64,000 bases of DNA from contig NZ_CP113517.1 of the NCBI RefSeq assembly GCF_024360925.2, forward strand, positions 1,674,001 through 1,738,000, given 5' to 3'. The notes below the pieces were generated by a model. That model had not been told where the DNA came from and ran no database searches. It saw nothing but the letters and a program-made list of their open reading frames with translations. The position numbers were made by a program, and so were the translations under genes. Below are positions 1 to 8,654 of this stretch, piece by piece. Positions within the stretch are counted from its first letter, which is position 1; every line of letters starts with the position of its first letter. This stretch comes from Methylomonas rapida (lineage in GTDB: Bacteria > Pseudomonadota > Gammaproteobacteria > Methylococcales > Methylomonadaceae).

Positions 1-540
1 GCGATATTTGCCAGCGTGGCCGGCGAGATTCGCACCACCGACCAATTATGTGGCGAATTGGCGCGCGCCGACGGCAGTGTTTCCCCCAGTGCTTTTCATA
101 ACTCGGTGCAAAATACCGTAGCCGGTTATTGGAGCATCGTGCATCGATGCAGGCAGCCGGCCACCGCGTTGGCGGCCGGGGCTAATACGATTGCGATGGC
201 CTTGCTGGAGGCATGGTGTCAACTGGCATGCCAGGGCGGTGAGCTGTTGCTGGTTTGCTATGACGAGGATTGGCCGGCTCATTTGGCGCCGGATGGTGGC
301 AAACCGGGATTTGCCTGCGCAATGGTGTTGGCGGCGGGTGACGCTGAGAACGGCATTCTGCGCATCGGTCGGCCCTATCCCGGTGCCAACCAGCCGGCCG
401 CGGAATGGGAGCGCATGCCCGTGCTGGCGGCAATACCCTTGTTGACGCTGGCGGGCAGCGGTCAGATTCCGCGCGAAACGCAAGTTCCGCTCGGTCGTGA
501 ATGGTGGGTTATCGCCCATGATTGCGGAAAAATAGCTTAG
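1..540 (+). CDS. Ketosynthase-like protein of an aryl-polyene-type cluster (5' truncated)
   Basis: The frame is open from base 1, so the gene begins upstream of the window; 179 C-terminal residues are visible, ending at TAG 538-540. The start of the visible part (AIFASVAGEI, then SPSAFHNSVQNTVAGYWSI) matches the beta-ketoacyl-synthase-like N-terminal domain family (PF13723), found as chain-length-factor-like partners in aryl polyene and xanthomonadin pathways. Such proteins lack full ketosynthase catalysis and are thought to pair with a true ketosynthase. A halogenase-like gene follows at 1016, which fits a pigment cluster ending here. A GTG at 16 is in frame but cannot be the true start, because the homologous FASA-type motif precedes it. 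Family assignment rests on motif recognition. Confidence 0.72.
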   Translation, partial: AIFASVAGEIRTTDQLCGELARADGSVSPSAFHNSVQNTVAGYWSIVHRCRQPATALAAGANTIAMALLEAWCQLACQGGELLLVCYDEDWPAHLAPDGGKPGFACAMVLAAGDAENGILRIGRPYPGANQPAAEWERMPVLAAIPLLTLAGSGQIPRETQVPLGREWWVIAHDCGKIA

Positions 541-586
541 AATTCCTGGTTTTTTATCAACCCTAACCAACCTAAGGTGGTGACTC

Positions 587-991
587 GTGAAACAGACTTA
601 TGCATTGGCCTTGTTCGCAGCTTTGATTTTGGCTGGCTGCGCCTCTTCTTCCAAATCCTCAAGCCCAGCCCCGGCGCAAGCCGCGGCCTCTGGCAAAGCC
701 TCCGACTCTCGGATCGAAGGCAACATTCCGGCGGATAGTCCGTTCGCGAAGATCCAATTGGGCATGACCCAAGGCCAAGTGCATGAAATTCTCGGACAAC
801 CGACCGATACCAAGTCCTATCAAACCGGCAAGGCCTGGATTCCGTTCTATTTTGGTCCAGACGTCATGCGCACGGATGAGTTCTATAAAGGGCAGGGCAC
901 CGTCACTTACACGGGTGCCGGCGTCGGCGGGGTGCATTGGAAAGTCTATCGCGCCGTATACAATCCGGCCGCGGACAGTTTTTCCAAATAA
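587..991 (+). CDS. BamE/SmpA-like small outer-membrane lipoprotein
   Basis: The product is 134 residues and starts at GTG 587, preceded by AAGGTGG (574-580). The N-terminus is a lipoprotein signal (LILAGC, Cys about residue 18) followed by a Ser/Ala/Pro-rich linker. The segment FAKIQLGMTQGQVHEILGQP is the hallmark of the SmpA/OmlA/BamE fold (two helices packed on a sheet). It is not BamE itself, because the flanking sequence differs and the context is a pigment cluster. It sits 46 bp after the ketosynthase-like gene and 24 bp before the halogenase-like gene, so probably the same operon. A role in envelope handling of the pigment is only a guess. Confidence 0.65.
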   Translation: MKQTYALALFAALILAGCASSSKSSSPAPAQAAASGKASDSRIEGNIPADSPFAKIQLGMTQGQVHEILGQPTDTKSYQTGKAWIPFYFGPDVMRTDEFYKGQGTVTYTGAGVGGVHWKVYRAVYNPAADSFSK

Positions 992-1015
992 TCTCGCATA
1001 ACGGGTTTCAAGACG

Positions 1016-2218
1016 ATGTCCAACACGCAAGGCGGTTTTGATTACGATGTCGTGGTTGTTGGCGGCGGGCCGGCGGGTTCAACCGCGGCCACGTTGCTGG
1101 CACAGCATGGGCATGCGGTTTTGCTGTTGGAGCGAGACCAGCACCCGCGTTTTCATATCGGCGAATCAATGTTGCCGTTCAGCGAACCGGTGATACAGCG
1201 TTTGGGCATCGACTGGAGCGAGGGTAATCAGTTCAAGAGCGGGGCGGTGTTCATGGACGAGAGCACCGGTCAGCGCATGTTTTTCCCGCTTAGCGGTCAG
1301 CGCAAGACTTACCAGTTAGAGCGTGCGCCGTTCGACCAAAAGTTGTTCGAAAACGCCGCTAAACACGGCGTGAAAACGCATCAGCGGGAACAGGTGATGG
1401 AAGTATCTTGCCAAGTGACCGGCGTTCAGGTTGCCTCGGACAAGGGCAATTATCGCGGCCGTTATCTGATCGATGCGACCGGGCGCAATGCCCTGATGGG
1501 TAAAAAACGCCAAGGTATCGAGCGCATCGAAAATCTTGGCAAGTTTGCCGTTTTTACCCACTTCGACAATATTCCGGCCGGTGATGAGGCGGATGAATTG
1601 TTTCGGAGCGGCTGCATTTATGTGCCGGTGGTCGACATCGGCTGGATTTGGATCATTCCGCTGGCTGGCCGACGTTTGAGTGTCGGCCTGGTCGTGCAGA
1701 AGGAACGTCCCAGGGATTGCGGAGTGGAGGAGCTGTTGCTGCGTTATCTGGCGGACTCGCCAATCTTGCAGCGTTTGCTGGATGGGGCGCAGCAATGCGC
1801 GCCGATTCGCATCGAAGCGGATTTCAGCTATACCAATGAAAACCGCTACGGCATGCGCTATGCCTGCTGCGGCGATGCCGCAGGCTTTCTCGATCCGGTG
1901 TTTTCGTCGGGCGTGTTTCTGGCTTTAACGGGGGCCGCCCGCATCGCCGATCGTGTTCACCAGGGTTTTGTCGCTGGGCGTGAAGCCGACCCGGAACTGC
2001 ACGCCGAGGATGACGAGGCTTATTGGCTGGGCTTCAATACCATGCGTTTATTCGTCGAACGTTTCTATCAATCCAACATCGTGCATAATCTGTTTTTCGA
2101 GGCCGATAGAAACCCCGAGTTGAAAAATCAAATCGCCAATTTGCTGGCCGGCGATTTGTGGGGGGAAAATAACGACTTGCAAAAGCGTTTGCTGGCTGGT
2201 CGCAAAATGGCGGTATAG
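1016..2218 (+). CDS. Flavin-dependent halogenase-like FAD oxidoreductase
   Basis: The product is 400 residues, a full-length member of the tryptophan-halogenase/geranylgeranyl-reductase superfamily. The FAD-binding GGGPAG is at residues 16-21. The halogenase signature WxWxIP is present as WIWIIP (about residues 210-215). A Lys in the usual catalytic position follows the ESMLP segment (K74 in NQFKSGAVF). GDAAGFLDPVFSSGVFLAL is the second FAD motif. In xanthomonadin and related aryl-polyene clusters a halogenase of this type is common, and the upstream ketosynthase-like gene agrees. Whether the enzyme halogenates or only hydroxylates/reduces the polyene head group cannot be read from sequence. 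The start ATG at 1016 gives the standard N-terminal beta strand. Confidence 0.75.
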   Translation: MSNTQGGFDYDVVVVGGGPAGSTAATLLAQHGHAVLLLERDQHPRFHIGESMLPFSEPVIQRLGIDWSEGNQFKSGAVFMDESTGQRMFFPLSGQRKTYQLERAPFDQKLFENAAKHGVKTHQREQVMEVSCQVTGVQVASDKGNYRGRYLIDATGRNALMGKKRQGIERIENLGKFAVFTHFDNIPAGDEADELFRSGCIYVPVVDIGWIWIIPLAGRRLSVGLVVQKERPRDCGVEELLLRYLADSPILQRLLDGAQQCAPIRIEADFSYTNENRYGMRYACCGDAAGFLDPVFSSGVFLALTGAARIADRVHQGFVAGREADPELHAEDDEAYWLGFNTMRLFVERFYQSNIVHNLFFEADRNPELKNQIANLLAGDLWGENNDLQKRLLAGRKMAV

Positions 2219-2302
2219 CCCGAAGAGAGCAGCGCGGCGGTTTGAGCTTTCTGTTCAGTGGGCCAATGTAGTTTCTCGCTACAAATAGCTGCCCTCTTTG
2301 CA

Positions 2303-2403
2303 GGCTGTCGTAAAAGTCAAAACAGTCCCTTCTCCCGCCGGGAGAAGGTTGGGATGAGGGGATATAAATCAGTATTTATTGCCCTCACTCCCCGCCCTTT
2401 CTT
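2303..2403. repeat. Interspersed repeat family E, copy 1
   Basis: It begins GTCGTAAAAGTCAAAACAG, then a CCTTCTCCC-GCC-GGGAGAAGG hairpin, then a GGGATGAGGG/CCCTCACTCC segment. Related copies lie at 38834-38900 and about 40005-40135. Confidence 0.55.
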
Positions 2404-2410
2404 CAACAAT

Positions 2411-2575
2411 CCTAAAAGCTGCAGTTAGTCCACGAAAAGCTAGAAAGACGCGAAACAAAACAGATGGTTACGTCACGTGATTTAGTTAATCACAAGGTGT
2501 CGGTTTTTTGAGCAATAACTTTTTGAAACTGTTCGTGATTTTCGTGTATTTCGTGGACGAAATGATTTTTTCAGG
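2411..2575. repeat. MITE-like element family B, copy 1
   Basis: About 165 bp with imperfect terminal inverted repeats. One end reads CCTAAAAGCTGCAGTTAGTC then CACGAAAAGC; the other, reverse-complemented, reads CCTGAAAAAATCATTTCGTC then CACGAAATACACGAAAATC. The interior (CAGATGGTTACGTCACGTGA and GAGCAATAACTTTTTGAAAC) matches the copy at 30362-30525 in opposite orientation. It has no coding capacity, so any mobility would have to be in trans. Confidence 0.65.
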
Positions 2576-2606
2576 ATAATTCGGGTAGCCCGCGGTGACT
2601 GGGATG

Positions 2607-4142
2607 CTACTCGACCTGTCTCGTCGATTTGAAGCGGGCGGATGCTCCCAGCAGGCCGATCACGAAGAAAGCCGTGCCAACCAGGGTGAAGCGCAGATTC
2701 AACTTTTCAATGGTCAAATCGTCGGTGGCATACAGCATGATGACGACGGCAACGCCACCCCAGGCCAGAAATCGCAAGGCGGCGGCCAGGACGATGCTGG
2801 CCAGTGTTTCGGATTCGCTCACCGGCGTATCCATGCGGTAGGCGACGAAACCGCATACCAATGCCGGCATGATGCCCCAGCGCATATGGTCCAGAAAGCT
2901 TTCCAGGAAGTTGAAATTGTCCCTGTGGTAGAACGTAATCTCCCAGACCAGCGTCGAGACGGTCGTGCTGACCATGAATCCTAATATCATCATGGCCATA
3001 TAAAACCCGTAGTAGCGGTCGGCTTGTTCCTGTTTGTGCCGGAAAGCGACGGCCCTGGATATGAAGACCAGCGCAAGCGGAAACACGTACATCGCAATCG
3101 CGTAGGCGATCCAGCGCATCGTCGTATAACTGAAGTGCGGCAGCGGCTTTTCCGGGAACAAAAAGCTATTGTGCAATGCGACCGAAATCTCGCGCCCCAA
3201 GATCACGCCGACAGCGGTGGCGGCGGTGAACAGCAGCATGTATTTATAGGTGTGTTTCAAACGCGCCTTGTGCACGTTGCCGCCCAGCTTTTTCACGGTT
3301 GCCCAGATATCGTTTTCGTTGGGGCTTCCGAATACGACCAGCGCAGCCAGCAAGCGGCACAGCAGTCCGGTCAGACGGTCCAAATCCTTGATCAAATTCA
3401 GCGTCTTGGTGTAATGCGGCTCGGCCTGTTTCCAGGTAGCCACTTTTTCCGACATCGCGTTATAGGAAATGCAGATTTCGCCCCATTTCAGCGACGGTTC
3501 GCTAAACAGTCGGCGGAACGAAGAATCGTTGGCATAGTTTTGGATGCGGTCGAAAAGCAGGCAATTGTGCGCCCATTTATATTCGACCGTGCCGCTGGAT
3601 TTGTCGAAATCGCCCGGGTCTATGCTCTCGACCAGGAGGCGATCCGCGATTTGCGATTTGATTTGATCGTCTACCGCGGACAAGCGCGATGCGATCAGTG
3701 CGTTATAGACTTCCACCGCCTTGGTCGGAATCGCGAAGGCGTCGTGTATGCTATCCCGCAAAATCAACAAGGGGTTGAATTTGTTTTCCCAGTCGACCAG
3801 AAAAAGAAACAAGCCCGCGGCAATCAATGGCATGAGCGTGCTGCCGTCCAAGCCATGCAACAGGCTCACCAATTCACCTGCGCGCAGATTTTTAACGACC
3901 AGCGTGACTAACGGTTCCAAGGGCAACCATTCCCAAGTCAGCAGTCCAAAAAGAATCGCCATCAACGCACAGTACAGTGCAATGCCTGTCCAGTAAGTGC
4001 TGCGTCGAATAAAGTACTGGGGCAGGGTCGGTTCGGCGCCCAACTGAATGCGGCGTTTCTGAAAAGACCGATAGGCAAGTAATACGGTGGCCACGATTCC
4101 AAGCAGCTGAATCGTAAGGTTGATCAAGAATTCGACAGTCAT
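2607..4142 (-). CDS. Polytopic membrane protein of unknown function
   Basis: The product is 511 residues; I do not recognise the family. There are three predicted membrane segments in the first 120 residues (about 7-25, 50-70 and 100-118), then a soluble, presumably cytoplasmic block of about 190 residues. That block includes DQIKSQIADRLLVESIDPGDF and an FDRIQNYANDSSFRRLF helix. Five or six more hydrophobic segments lie between about residues 305 and 500. The gene stands alone, convergent with the halogenase gene and on the same strand as rnfH but separated from it by 213 bp, in which nothing was seen. A sensor or channel-like role is possible but unsupported. Confidence 0.55.
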   Translation of the reverse strand: MTVEFLINLTIQLLGIVATVLLAYRSFQKRRIQLGAEPTLPQYFIRRSTYWTGIALYCALMAILFGLLTWEWLPLEPLVTLVVKNLRAGELVSLLHGLDGSTLMPLIAAGLFLFLVDWENKFNPLLILRDSIHDAFAIPTKAVEVYNALIASRLSAVDDQIKSQIADRLLVESIDPGDFDKSSGTVEYKWAHNCLLFDRIQNYANDSSFRRLFSEPSLKWGEICISYNAMSEKVATWKQAEPHYTKTLNLIKDLDRLTGLLCRLLAALVVFGSPNENDIWATVKKLGGNVHKARLKHTYKYMLLFTAATAVGVILGREISVALHNSFLFPEKPLPHFSYTTMRWIAYAIAMYVFPLALVFISRAVAFRHKQEQADRYYGFYMAMMILGFMVSTTVSTLVWEITFYHRDNFNFLESFLDHMRWGIMPALVCGFVAYRMDTPVSESETLASIVLAAALRFLAWGGVAVVIMLYATDDLTIEKLNLRFTLVGTAFFVIGLLGASARFKSTRQVE

Positions 4143-4355
4143 CGTGCGGTGGTTCCTAGGTGTGTTTCGCCAGGTTTTGCGAGAAGGAAAATCAATAGCA
4201 GCAAATTATAAACGGGCTGTTCAAAGAATTACGGGTATTTTTCCATATCGAAGCAAGCGCTGATTTGCCCTGTCGCCGGTCTCGTACAAAACGTAATGAG
4301 GTTGACGTCGGCGAGATCAGGCAGGCCAGGCGGATTCGAGGGCTGGACTGGACAG

Positions 4356-4637
4356 CTATTTTTGCAGGCGGTTGCGTCTTGCCGCCATTGGGTCTTGGCT
4401 CAAAGAGCGATAGATTTCGACGCGGTCGCCATCTTGCAGCATTTTGTCGAGTTTGCATACCAGGCCGAAGATGCCGGCTTTTTGTTGCTTCAGATCGATT
4501 TCCGTAAATGCTTGCAATATCCCGGACTGATCAATCGCTTGGCCAACCGTGCTGTTGGCCGGCAATGCAATCGGGATGATGGCCTGGCGTTCCGGTCTGG
4601 CATAGGCCACCTCGACCTGAATAATCTCAGCCGCCAT
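4356..4637 (-). CDS. rnfH: RnfH family ubiquitin-like protein
   Basis: The product is 93 residues with a beta-grasp fold. The motifs VEVAYARPERQAIIPIAL, VGQAIDQSG and LVCKLDKMLQDGDRVEIYRSL are typical of RnfH (YfjF), and a basic tail follows (MAARRNRLQK). The start ATG 4637 lies inside the last codons of ratA and is preferred over an in-frame ATG at 4652 because homologues begin at this point. The ratA-rnfH pair is conserved in proteobacteria and encodes a COQ10/START-like protein with a ubiquitin-like partner; the function of RnfH is still unclear. The 11-bp overlap with ratA implies translational coupling. Confidence 0.88.
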   Translation of the reverse strand: MAAEIIQVEVAYARPERQAIIPIALPANSTVGQAIDQSGILQAFTEIDLKQQKAGIFGLVCKLDKMLQDGDRVEIYRSLSQDPMAARRNRLQK

Positions 4638-5064
4638 AGATTTCCTTGGCACGCTGGGTGAACGAGGTCACCATGGTGTTGCAGATTTGATTGAAGACCG
4701 GGCCGAAGGCCAGGCTGGCGAAGGCATTGGAAATTTCGAATTCCAGATCCAGCGAGATCTTGCTGGCGTCTTCGCGCAAGGGCATGAAATTCCAGACCCC
4801 TTCCAGTGATTTGAACGGGCCTTCCAGCAGGCTCATGTAAATCTTGCCGCCGCGATCCAGCCGGTTGCGGGTGGCGAAAGACTTGTGAAAGCCGGCCTTT
4901 GAAATGTCTATGCGGCCTTCGACGATGTCGCCTTCGCGGCGCAACACCTGGCTGCCGCTGCACCAGGGCAAAAACTTTGGATACGATTCGATGTCGTCCA
5001 CCAGGTCAAACATCTGCTGCGCGGAAAATTTGACCAACGCGCTTTTTTGTACGATGGAAATCAT
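4627..5064 (-). CDS. ratA: RatA/COQ10-like START-domain protein
   Basis: The product is 145 residues. Family landmarks are the N-terminal VQKSALVKFSAQQMFDLVDDIESYPKFLPWC and the C-terminal helix FGPVFNQICNTMVTSFTQRAKEIYGG. The start is ATG 5064, which overlaps the TAA of the upstream transporter by one base (TAATG). In E. coli RatA is described as a ribosome-association toxin; orthologues also resemble the ubiquinone-binding COQ10 of mitochondria, so a lipid or quinone-binding role is equally likely. It usually sits next to smpB. Here a transporter gene separates it from smpB, which is transcribed divergently. Confidence 0.88.
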   Translation of the reverse strand: MISIVQKSALVKFSAQQMFDLVDDIESYPKFLPWCSGSQVLRREGDIVEGRIDISKAGFHKSFATRNRLDRGGKIYMSLLEGPFKSLEGVWNFMPLREDASKISLDLEFEISNAFASLAFGPVFNQICNTMVTSFTQRAKEIYGG

Positions 5065-6422
5065 TACAGCACTCCCACGACGTGCAGGGATACCAGGAAT
5101 ACCGCGGCGGGAGACACGTATTTGATCAGGAACTGCCAAGCCTGGAAACCTTTGGCGGGTATTTCCAGTTCCTGTTCTGCATGCGATTGCTTCATCATCC
5201 AGCCGGCGAAAATCGCAATCGCCATGCCGCCCAGCGGCAGCATCAGGTTGGCGGTCAAATAATCCAGCAGTTCGAACAGGTTTTTGTCGAAAAATTTTAG
5301 GTCAGACCAGATATTGAACGAAAACACCACGCCTATGCCGAGTGCCCAGCAAGCCGAGCCGGCCCAGACGCAGGCCTGATGGCGCTCGATGTTTTTGTTC
5401 TCGACCAGCCAGGCCACGGCGGGCTCGATCAACGAAATCGAAGAAGACAGTGCGGCGAAGAACAGCAGAATGAAGAACAGCAAGCCGAACAGCCAGCCGC
5501 CGGTCATGTGACCGAATGCCAAGGGAAGGGTTTGAAAAATCAGGCCGGGGCCAGCCGCGGCTTCAAGATTGTTGGCGAATACCAAAGGAAAAATGGCGAT
5601 GCCGGCCAGCAAGGCTACGATGGTGTCGGCGCCGGCGATGAAAAAAGTGGTTTTGGCAATTGAGACATGGCTGGGCAGATAAGAGCCGTACACCATGATT
5701 GCGCCCATGCCCAAACTCAAGGTAAAAAAGGCATGGCCCATCGCGGTCAGCACCGCGTCGGCGTCGATCTTGCTGAAATCGGGGTTGAATAAGAACGTCA
5801 TGCCTTGGTCATAAGCGCCCGACGACATCGCATAGGCCACCAACAAAATCAGGATGACGAACAAGGCCGGCATCAAAAAGCGCACGGCTTTTTCCAGGCC
5901 GTTTTGCACGCCGCGCATCACCAATTGCATCGTGATGATCATGAATACGGTATGCCAGAAAATCTGTTGCAGCGGGCTGGCCATCAGGTTTTCGAATAGG
6001 CGTTGAATTTCGTCGGCATTGCTGTTAATGAAGCCGCCGAAAAAATCCTTGACGATATAGGCCATGGACCAGCCGGCGATGACGCTGTAATAGGCCAGAA
6101 TCAAAAAGCCGGCGATCATGCCGCACCAGCCCAGATAATGCCAGCGCGGATCGGCACCGGCTTCCTTGGACAGGCTTTGCATGGTGTTGATCGGACTTTG
6201 CCGGCCGCGCCGACCCAGCATGATTTCGGCGATCATGATCGGAATGCCGAGTGCCGCCACGCACAGCAGATACACCATCACGAAAGCGCCGCCGCCGTTT
6301 TCGCCGGTGATGTAAGGGAATTTCCAAATGTTGCCGAGGCCGACCGCCGAGCCGGTGGCGGCTAATATGAACGCGAAACGCGACGACCATTGGCCGTGAA
6401 TGGATTGGGTTTTGTCCGTCAT
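5064..6422 (-). CDS. Sodium-dependent transporter, NSS (SNF) family
   Basis: The product is 452 residues with about 11-12 membrane segments. The first helix carries the sodium-site motif FAFILAATGSAVGLGNIWKF, followed by PYITGENGGGAFVMVYLL, both diagnostic of neurotransmitter:sodium symporters (LeuT/MhsT group). The substrate is probably an amino acid and cannot be named from sequence. The gene runs into ratA with a one-base stop/start overlap, so the two are co-translated. Its 5' end faces smpB across 97 bp, so the promoters are divergent. Confidence 0.85.
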   Translation of the reverse strand: MTDKTQSIHGQWSSRFAFILAATGSAVGLGNIWKFPYITGENGGGAFVMVYLLCVAALGIPIMIAEIMLGRRGRQSPINTMQSLSKEAGADPRWHYLGWCGMIAGFLILAYYSVIAGWSMAYIVKDFFGGFINSNADEIQRLFENLMASPLQQIFWHTVFMIITMQLVMRGVQNGLEKAVRFLMPALFVILILLVAYAMSSGAYDQGMTFLFNPDFSKIDADAVLTAMGHAFFTLSLGMGAIMVYGSYLPSHVSIAKTTFFIAGADTIVALLAGIAIFPLVFANNLEAAAGPGLIFQTLPLAFGHMTGGWLFGLLFFILLFFAALSSSISLIEPAVAWLVENKNIERHQACVWAGSACWALGIGVVFSFNIWSDLKFFDKNLFELLDYLTANLMLPLGGMAIAIFAGWMMKQSHAEQELEIPAKGFQAWQFLIKYVSPAAVFLVSLHVVGVL

Positions 6423-6519
6423 GATGCAGAACTCTGTGATTAAGTCGTTATTTTGTCAGCGGGTCGGTTAAAATAGCAAAATTCTTGTTTACAGTCAGTC
6501 TAAAAATCGACTCAAGGCC

Positions 6520-7005
6520 ATGGCAGCAAAAAAATCCAAAAAGGACAGCAAGCAAACCGACAATACCATTGCAGTCAATCGGCAGGCGACCCACGAATAC
6601 ACCATCGAGGAAACTTTCGAGGCCGGTCTGGTGCTGGAAGGCTGGGAAGTCAAGAGCTTGCGCGCCGGACGGGTGCAGTTGAAGGAAAGTTACGTGGAAA
6701 TCAGGCGCGGCGAAGCCTGGTTGTGCGGCGCGCACGTGTCGCCGCTATTGTCGGCGTCCACCCATGTCAACCCGGACGCGGTACGCAAGAAAAAGCTGTT
6801 GCTGCATGCGCGCGAATTGTCCAGGTTGATCGGTTCGGTCGAACGCAAGGGCTATACCCTGATTCCGTTATCTATGTATTGGGTGAGGGGGCGCGCCAAA
6901 TTGAAAATCGGTCTGGCCAAGGGCAAGAAGTTGCACGACAAGCGCGCGGCGGCCAAGGACAAGGATTGGCAGCGGGAAAAGGCGCGGGTGATGAAGCATG
7001 GTTGA
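6520..7005 (+). CDS. smpB: SsrA-binding protein SmpB
   Basis: The product is 161 residues, a normal length. SmpB landmarks are [30 protein letters not shown], the [15 protein letters not shown] strand and the basic C-terminal tail ([21 protein letters not shown]) that inserts into the ribosomal A-site path. SmpB binds tmRNA and rescues stalled ribosomes. The tmRNA gene is not in this window. The next gene starts 8 bp inside smpB, suggesting one transcript. Confidence 0.95.
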   Translation: MAAKKSKKDSKQTDNTIAVNRQATHEYTIEETFEAGLVLEGWEVKSLRAGRVQLKESYVEIRRGEAWLCGAHVSPLLSASTHVNPDAVRKKKLLLHARELSRLIGSVERKGYTLIPLSMYWVRGRAKLKIGLAKGKKLHDKRAAAKDKDWQREKARVMKHG

Positions 7006-7573
7006 GGCAAGCGGAACGTCTTCTGTGTTGAATGGCGTCGATAGCGTGCTGGTGGTCGTCGATCTGCAAAGCCGGCTCGGCGAAGCGATGCAGCCGGCAT
7101 CCTGGCAGACGGTGCTCGAGAACACCCATAAATTATTGGCCGCCGCCGGCTTGTTGAGCCTGCCGGTTTTAGTGACCGAGCAATATCCAAAGGGCTTGGG
7201 CGCGACCGCGAAAGCCATCGAGGATGGATTACCGATTGACGCACAACGCTTCGAGAAAACCGCGTTTTCCTGTTGCGGCTGCGATGGCTTCAACCGGGCC
7301 TTGGCGGATACCGGTCGGCGGCAGGTAATTGTCGTCGGCCAGGAAACCCATGTTTGCGTGCTGCAAACGGCCATTGATTTGCATAACCAGGGTTTTGCCG
7401 TGCAGGTGGTCGAGGACGCCGTTTGCTCGCGTCGGGATAGTCATAAACACAATGCCTTGGCGCGGCTGCGCCAGCTCGGCATTACTGTGACCAATCATGA
7501 ATCGGTCCTGTTCGAGTGGTTGCGCGACGCGCGGCACCCACATTTCAAAGCCATTTCCGCGCTGCTGCGCTGA
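6998..7573 (+). CDS. Isochorismatase-like cysteine hydrolase
   Basis: The product is 191 residues. The alpha/beta cysteine-hydrolase triad is recognisable as D22 (VVVDLQSRL), K87 (FEKTAFSC) and C120 ([11 protein letters not shown]), with the family cis-peptide region VVGQETHVC. It is closest in pattern to YcaC/ISOC1-type proteins, whose physiological substrates are mostly unknown. The gene overlaps smpB by 8 bp and ends 16 bp before apbE, so it lies within one run of genes. The substrate cannot be inferred. Confidence 0.82.
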   Translation: MVEASGTSSVLNGVDSVLVVVDLQSRLGEAMQPASWQTVLENTHKLLAAAGLLSLPVLVTEQYPKGLGATAKAIEDGLPIDAQRFEKTAFSCCGCDGFNRALADTGRRQVIVVGQETHVCVLQTAIDLHNQGFAVQVVEDAVCSRRDSHKHNALARLRQLGITVTNHESVLFEWLRDARHPHFKAISALLR

Positions 7574-7589
7574 ATTCTTCATTTTAAGC

Positions 7590-8606
7590 ATGAAACCTAC
7601 ATCACTCTTATGGGCCGGCTGCATGTCGATGGTGCTATCGGCCTGCGAACGCGCGCCCGAATTGGTCAAGTTCGAGGGCTTTGCCCAAGGCACAACCTAT
7701 CACATCACCTATTGGGCGGAAGCGCCGGTCGATGCCAAGGCCCTGGAAACGGCGGTTACCAAGGAATTTGCCGATATCGACAAGAATTTATCGAATTACC
7801 GGCCGGATTCTGTCATAGAGGTTTTCAACAACAATCCGACCGGTGACAGCCAGGCCGTTGGCGCTGAAATCGTCCAGCTGCTCAAGGTGGCGACGCGGGT
7901 CAGTCAGGCCAGTCGAGGCTGTTACGATTTGACGATCAAGCCCTTGTTCGATTTATGGGGGTTCCAGGGCGATCGCTTGACGATTCCCGACGAGGAGACC
8001 TTGCAAAAAGTCCGGGCCACGGTAGGTTTGGATAAAGTGAGGATCGTCGATGACAGTCATTTGCAAAAACCGGCCAACGTCAGGGTCGATGTGTCATCGG
8101 TGGCCCAGGGCTACAGTGTCGAGCAAATCAGTCGGGTTCTCGAGCAGCAAGGTGTGCATAATTATCTCGTCGAGATAGGTGGCGAGTTGAAAACGAACGG
8201 CCACAAGCCCGATGGCTCGGCCTGGCGTATCGCGGTGGAAAAGCCGCTGCCGGGCGAGCAACGCATGATGAAAATCCTGACGACGCCGAAGGATCAGCCG
8301 TTCGCGGTGATGACGTCGGGAACTTATAGGCACTACTTCGATGTCAATGGTCAACGTTACAGTCATATTCTGGACGCGCGCACGGGCAAGCCGGTGACGC
8401 ATGATTTGGTGGCGGTGACGGTGTTGCATGACGATCCGACCGTGGCCGATGCCTGGTCGACGGCTTTGCTGTGCGTGGGTCAGCAACAAGGGATGCAACT
8501 CGCGGACGCCGAGGGCATCAAGGCTTTGTTTGTGCGGCAAGAGGGGGAACGTTTATTGGAAACGAAATCGCAAGCACTGGAAAAAAGCGGGTTGTCTATC
8601 GAATAA
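7590..8606 (+). CDS. apbE: FAD:protein FMN transferase, exported lipoprotein form
   Basis: The product is 338 residues from ATG 7590. This start gives a lipoprotein signal ending LSACERAP; a longer in-frame extension upstream would run through the isochorismatase gene. ApbE motifs are visible: GFAQGTTYHITYW, a VDVSSVAQGYSVEQIS strand, LVEIGGELKTNG, and MTSGTYRHYFDVNGQRYSHILDARTGKPV, which holds the Mg/FAD site. ApbE attaches FMN through a phosphoester to Ser/Thr in D-x-x-[ST]-G-A-[ST] motifs of periplasmic redox proteins such as NqrC and RnfG. Those targets are not in this window. A second, signal-less ApbE lies at 38928. Confidence 0.9.
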   Translation: MKPTSLLWAGCMSMVLSACERAPELVKFEGFAQGTTYHITYWAEAPVDAKALETAVTKEFADIDKNLSNYRPDSVIEVFNNNPTGDSQAVGAEIVQLLKVATRVSQASRGCYDLTIKPLFDLWGFQGDRLTIPDEETLQKVRATVGLDKVRIVDDSHLQKPANVRVDVSSVAQGYSVEQISRVLEQQGVHNYLVEIGGELKTNGHKPDGSAWRIAVEKPLPGEQRMMKILTTPKDQPFAVMTSGTYRHYFDVNGQRYSHILDARTGKPVTHDLVAVTVLHDDPTVADAWSTALLCVGQQQGMQLADAEGIKALFVRQEGERLLETKSQALEKSGLSIE

Positions 8607-8611
8607 CCATG

Positions 8612-8644
8612 CCCCATGTTGCGCGGGATCGTGGGGATTTTTTT
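8612..8644 (+). terminator. Possible rho-independent terminator after apbE
   Basis: The sequence CCCCATG pairs with CGTGGGG (7 bp, one wobble) around a loop, followed by ATTTTTTT. It lies just after apbE and immediately before the ribosome binding site of the DUF2231 gene, so it could attenuate rather than end transcription. Confidence 0.4.
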
Positions 8645-8654
8645 AGGGGGAGAG

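Larger units (their letters stand above)
2219..2606. other. Intergenic repeat cluster after the halogenase gene
   Basis: No gene is visible in these 388 bp between convergent genes. They hold two interspersed repeats described separately: the GTCGTAAAAGTC family (about 2303-2403, with a CCTTCTCCC/GGGAGAAGG hairpin) and a MITE-like element (about 2411-2575). Confidence 0.6.

Noticed and set aside
3024..3911. A 295-codon open frame on the plus strand
   Set aside because: Antisense to the membrane protein gene at 2607-4142; the minus-strand reading has clear membrane helices.
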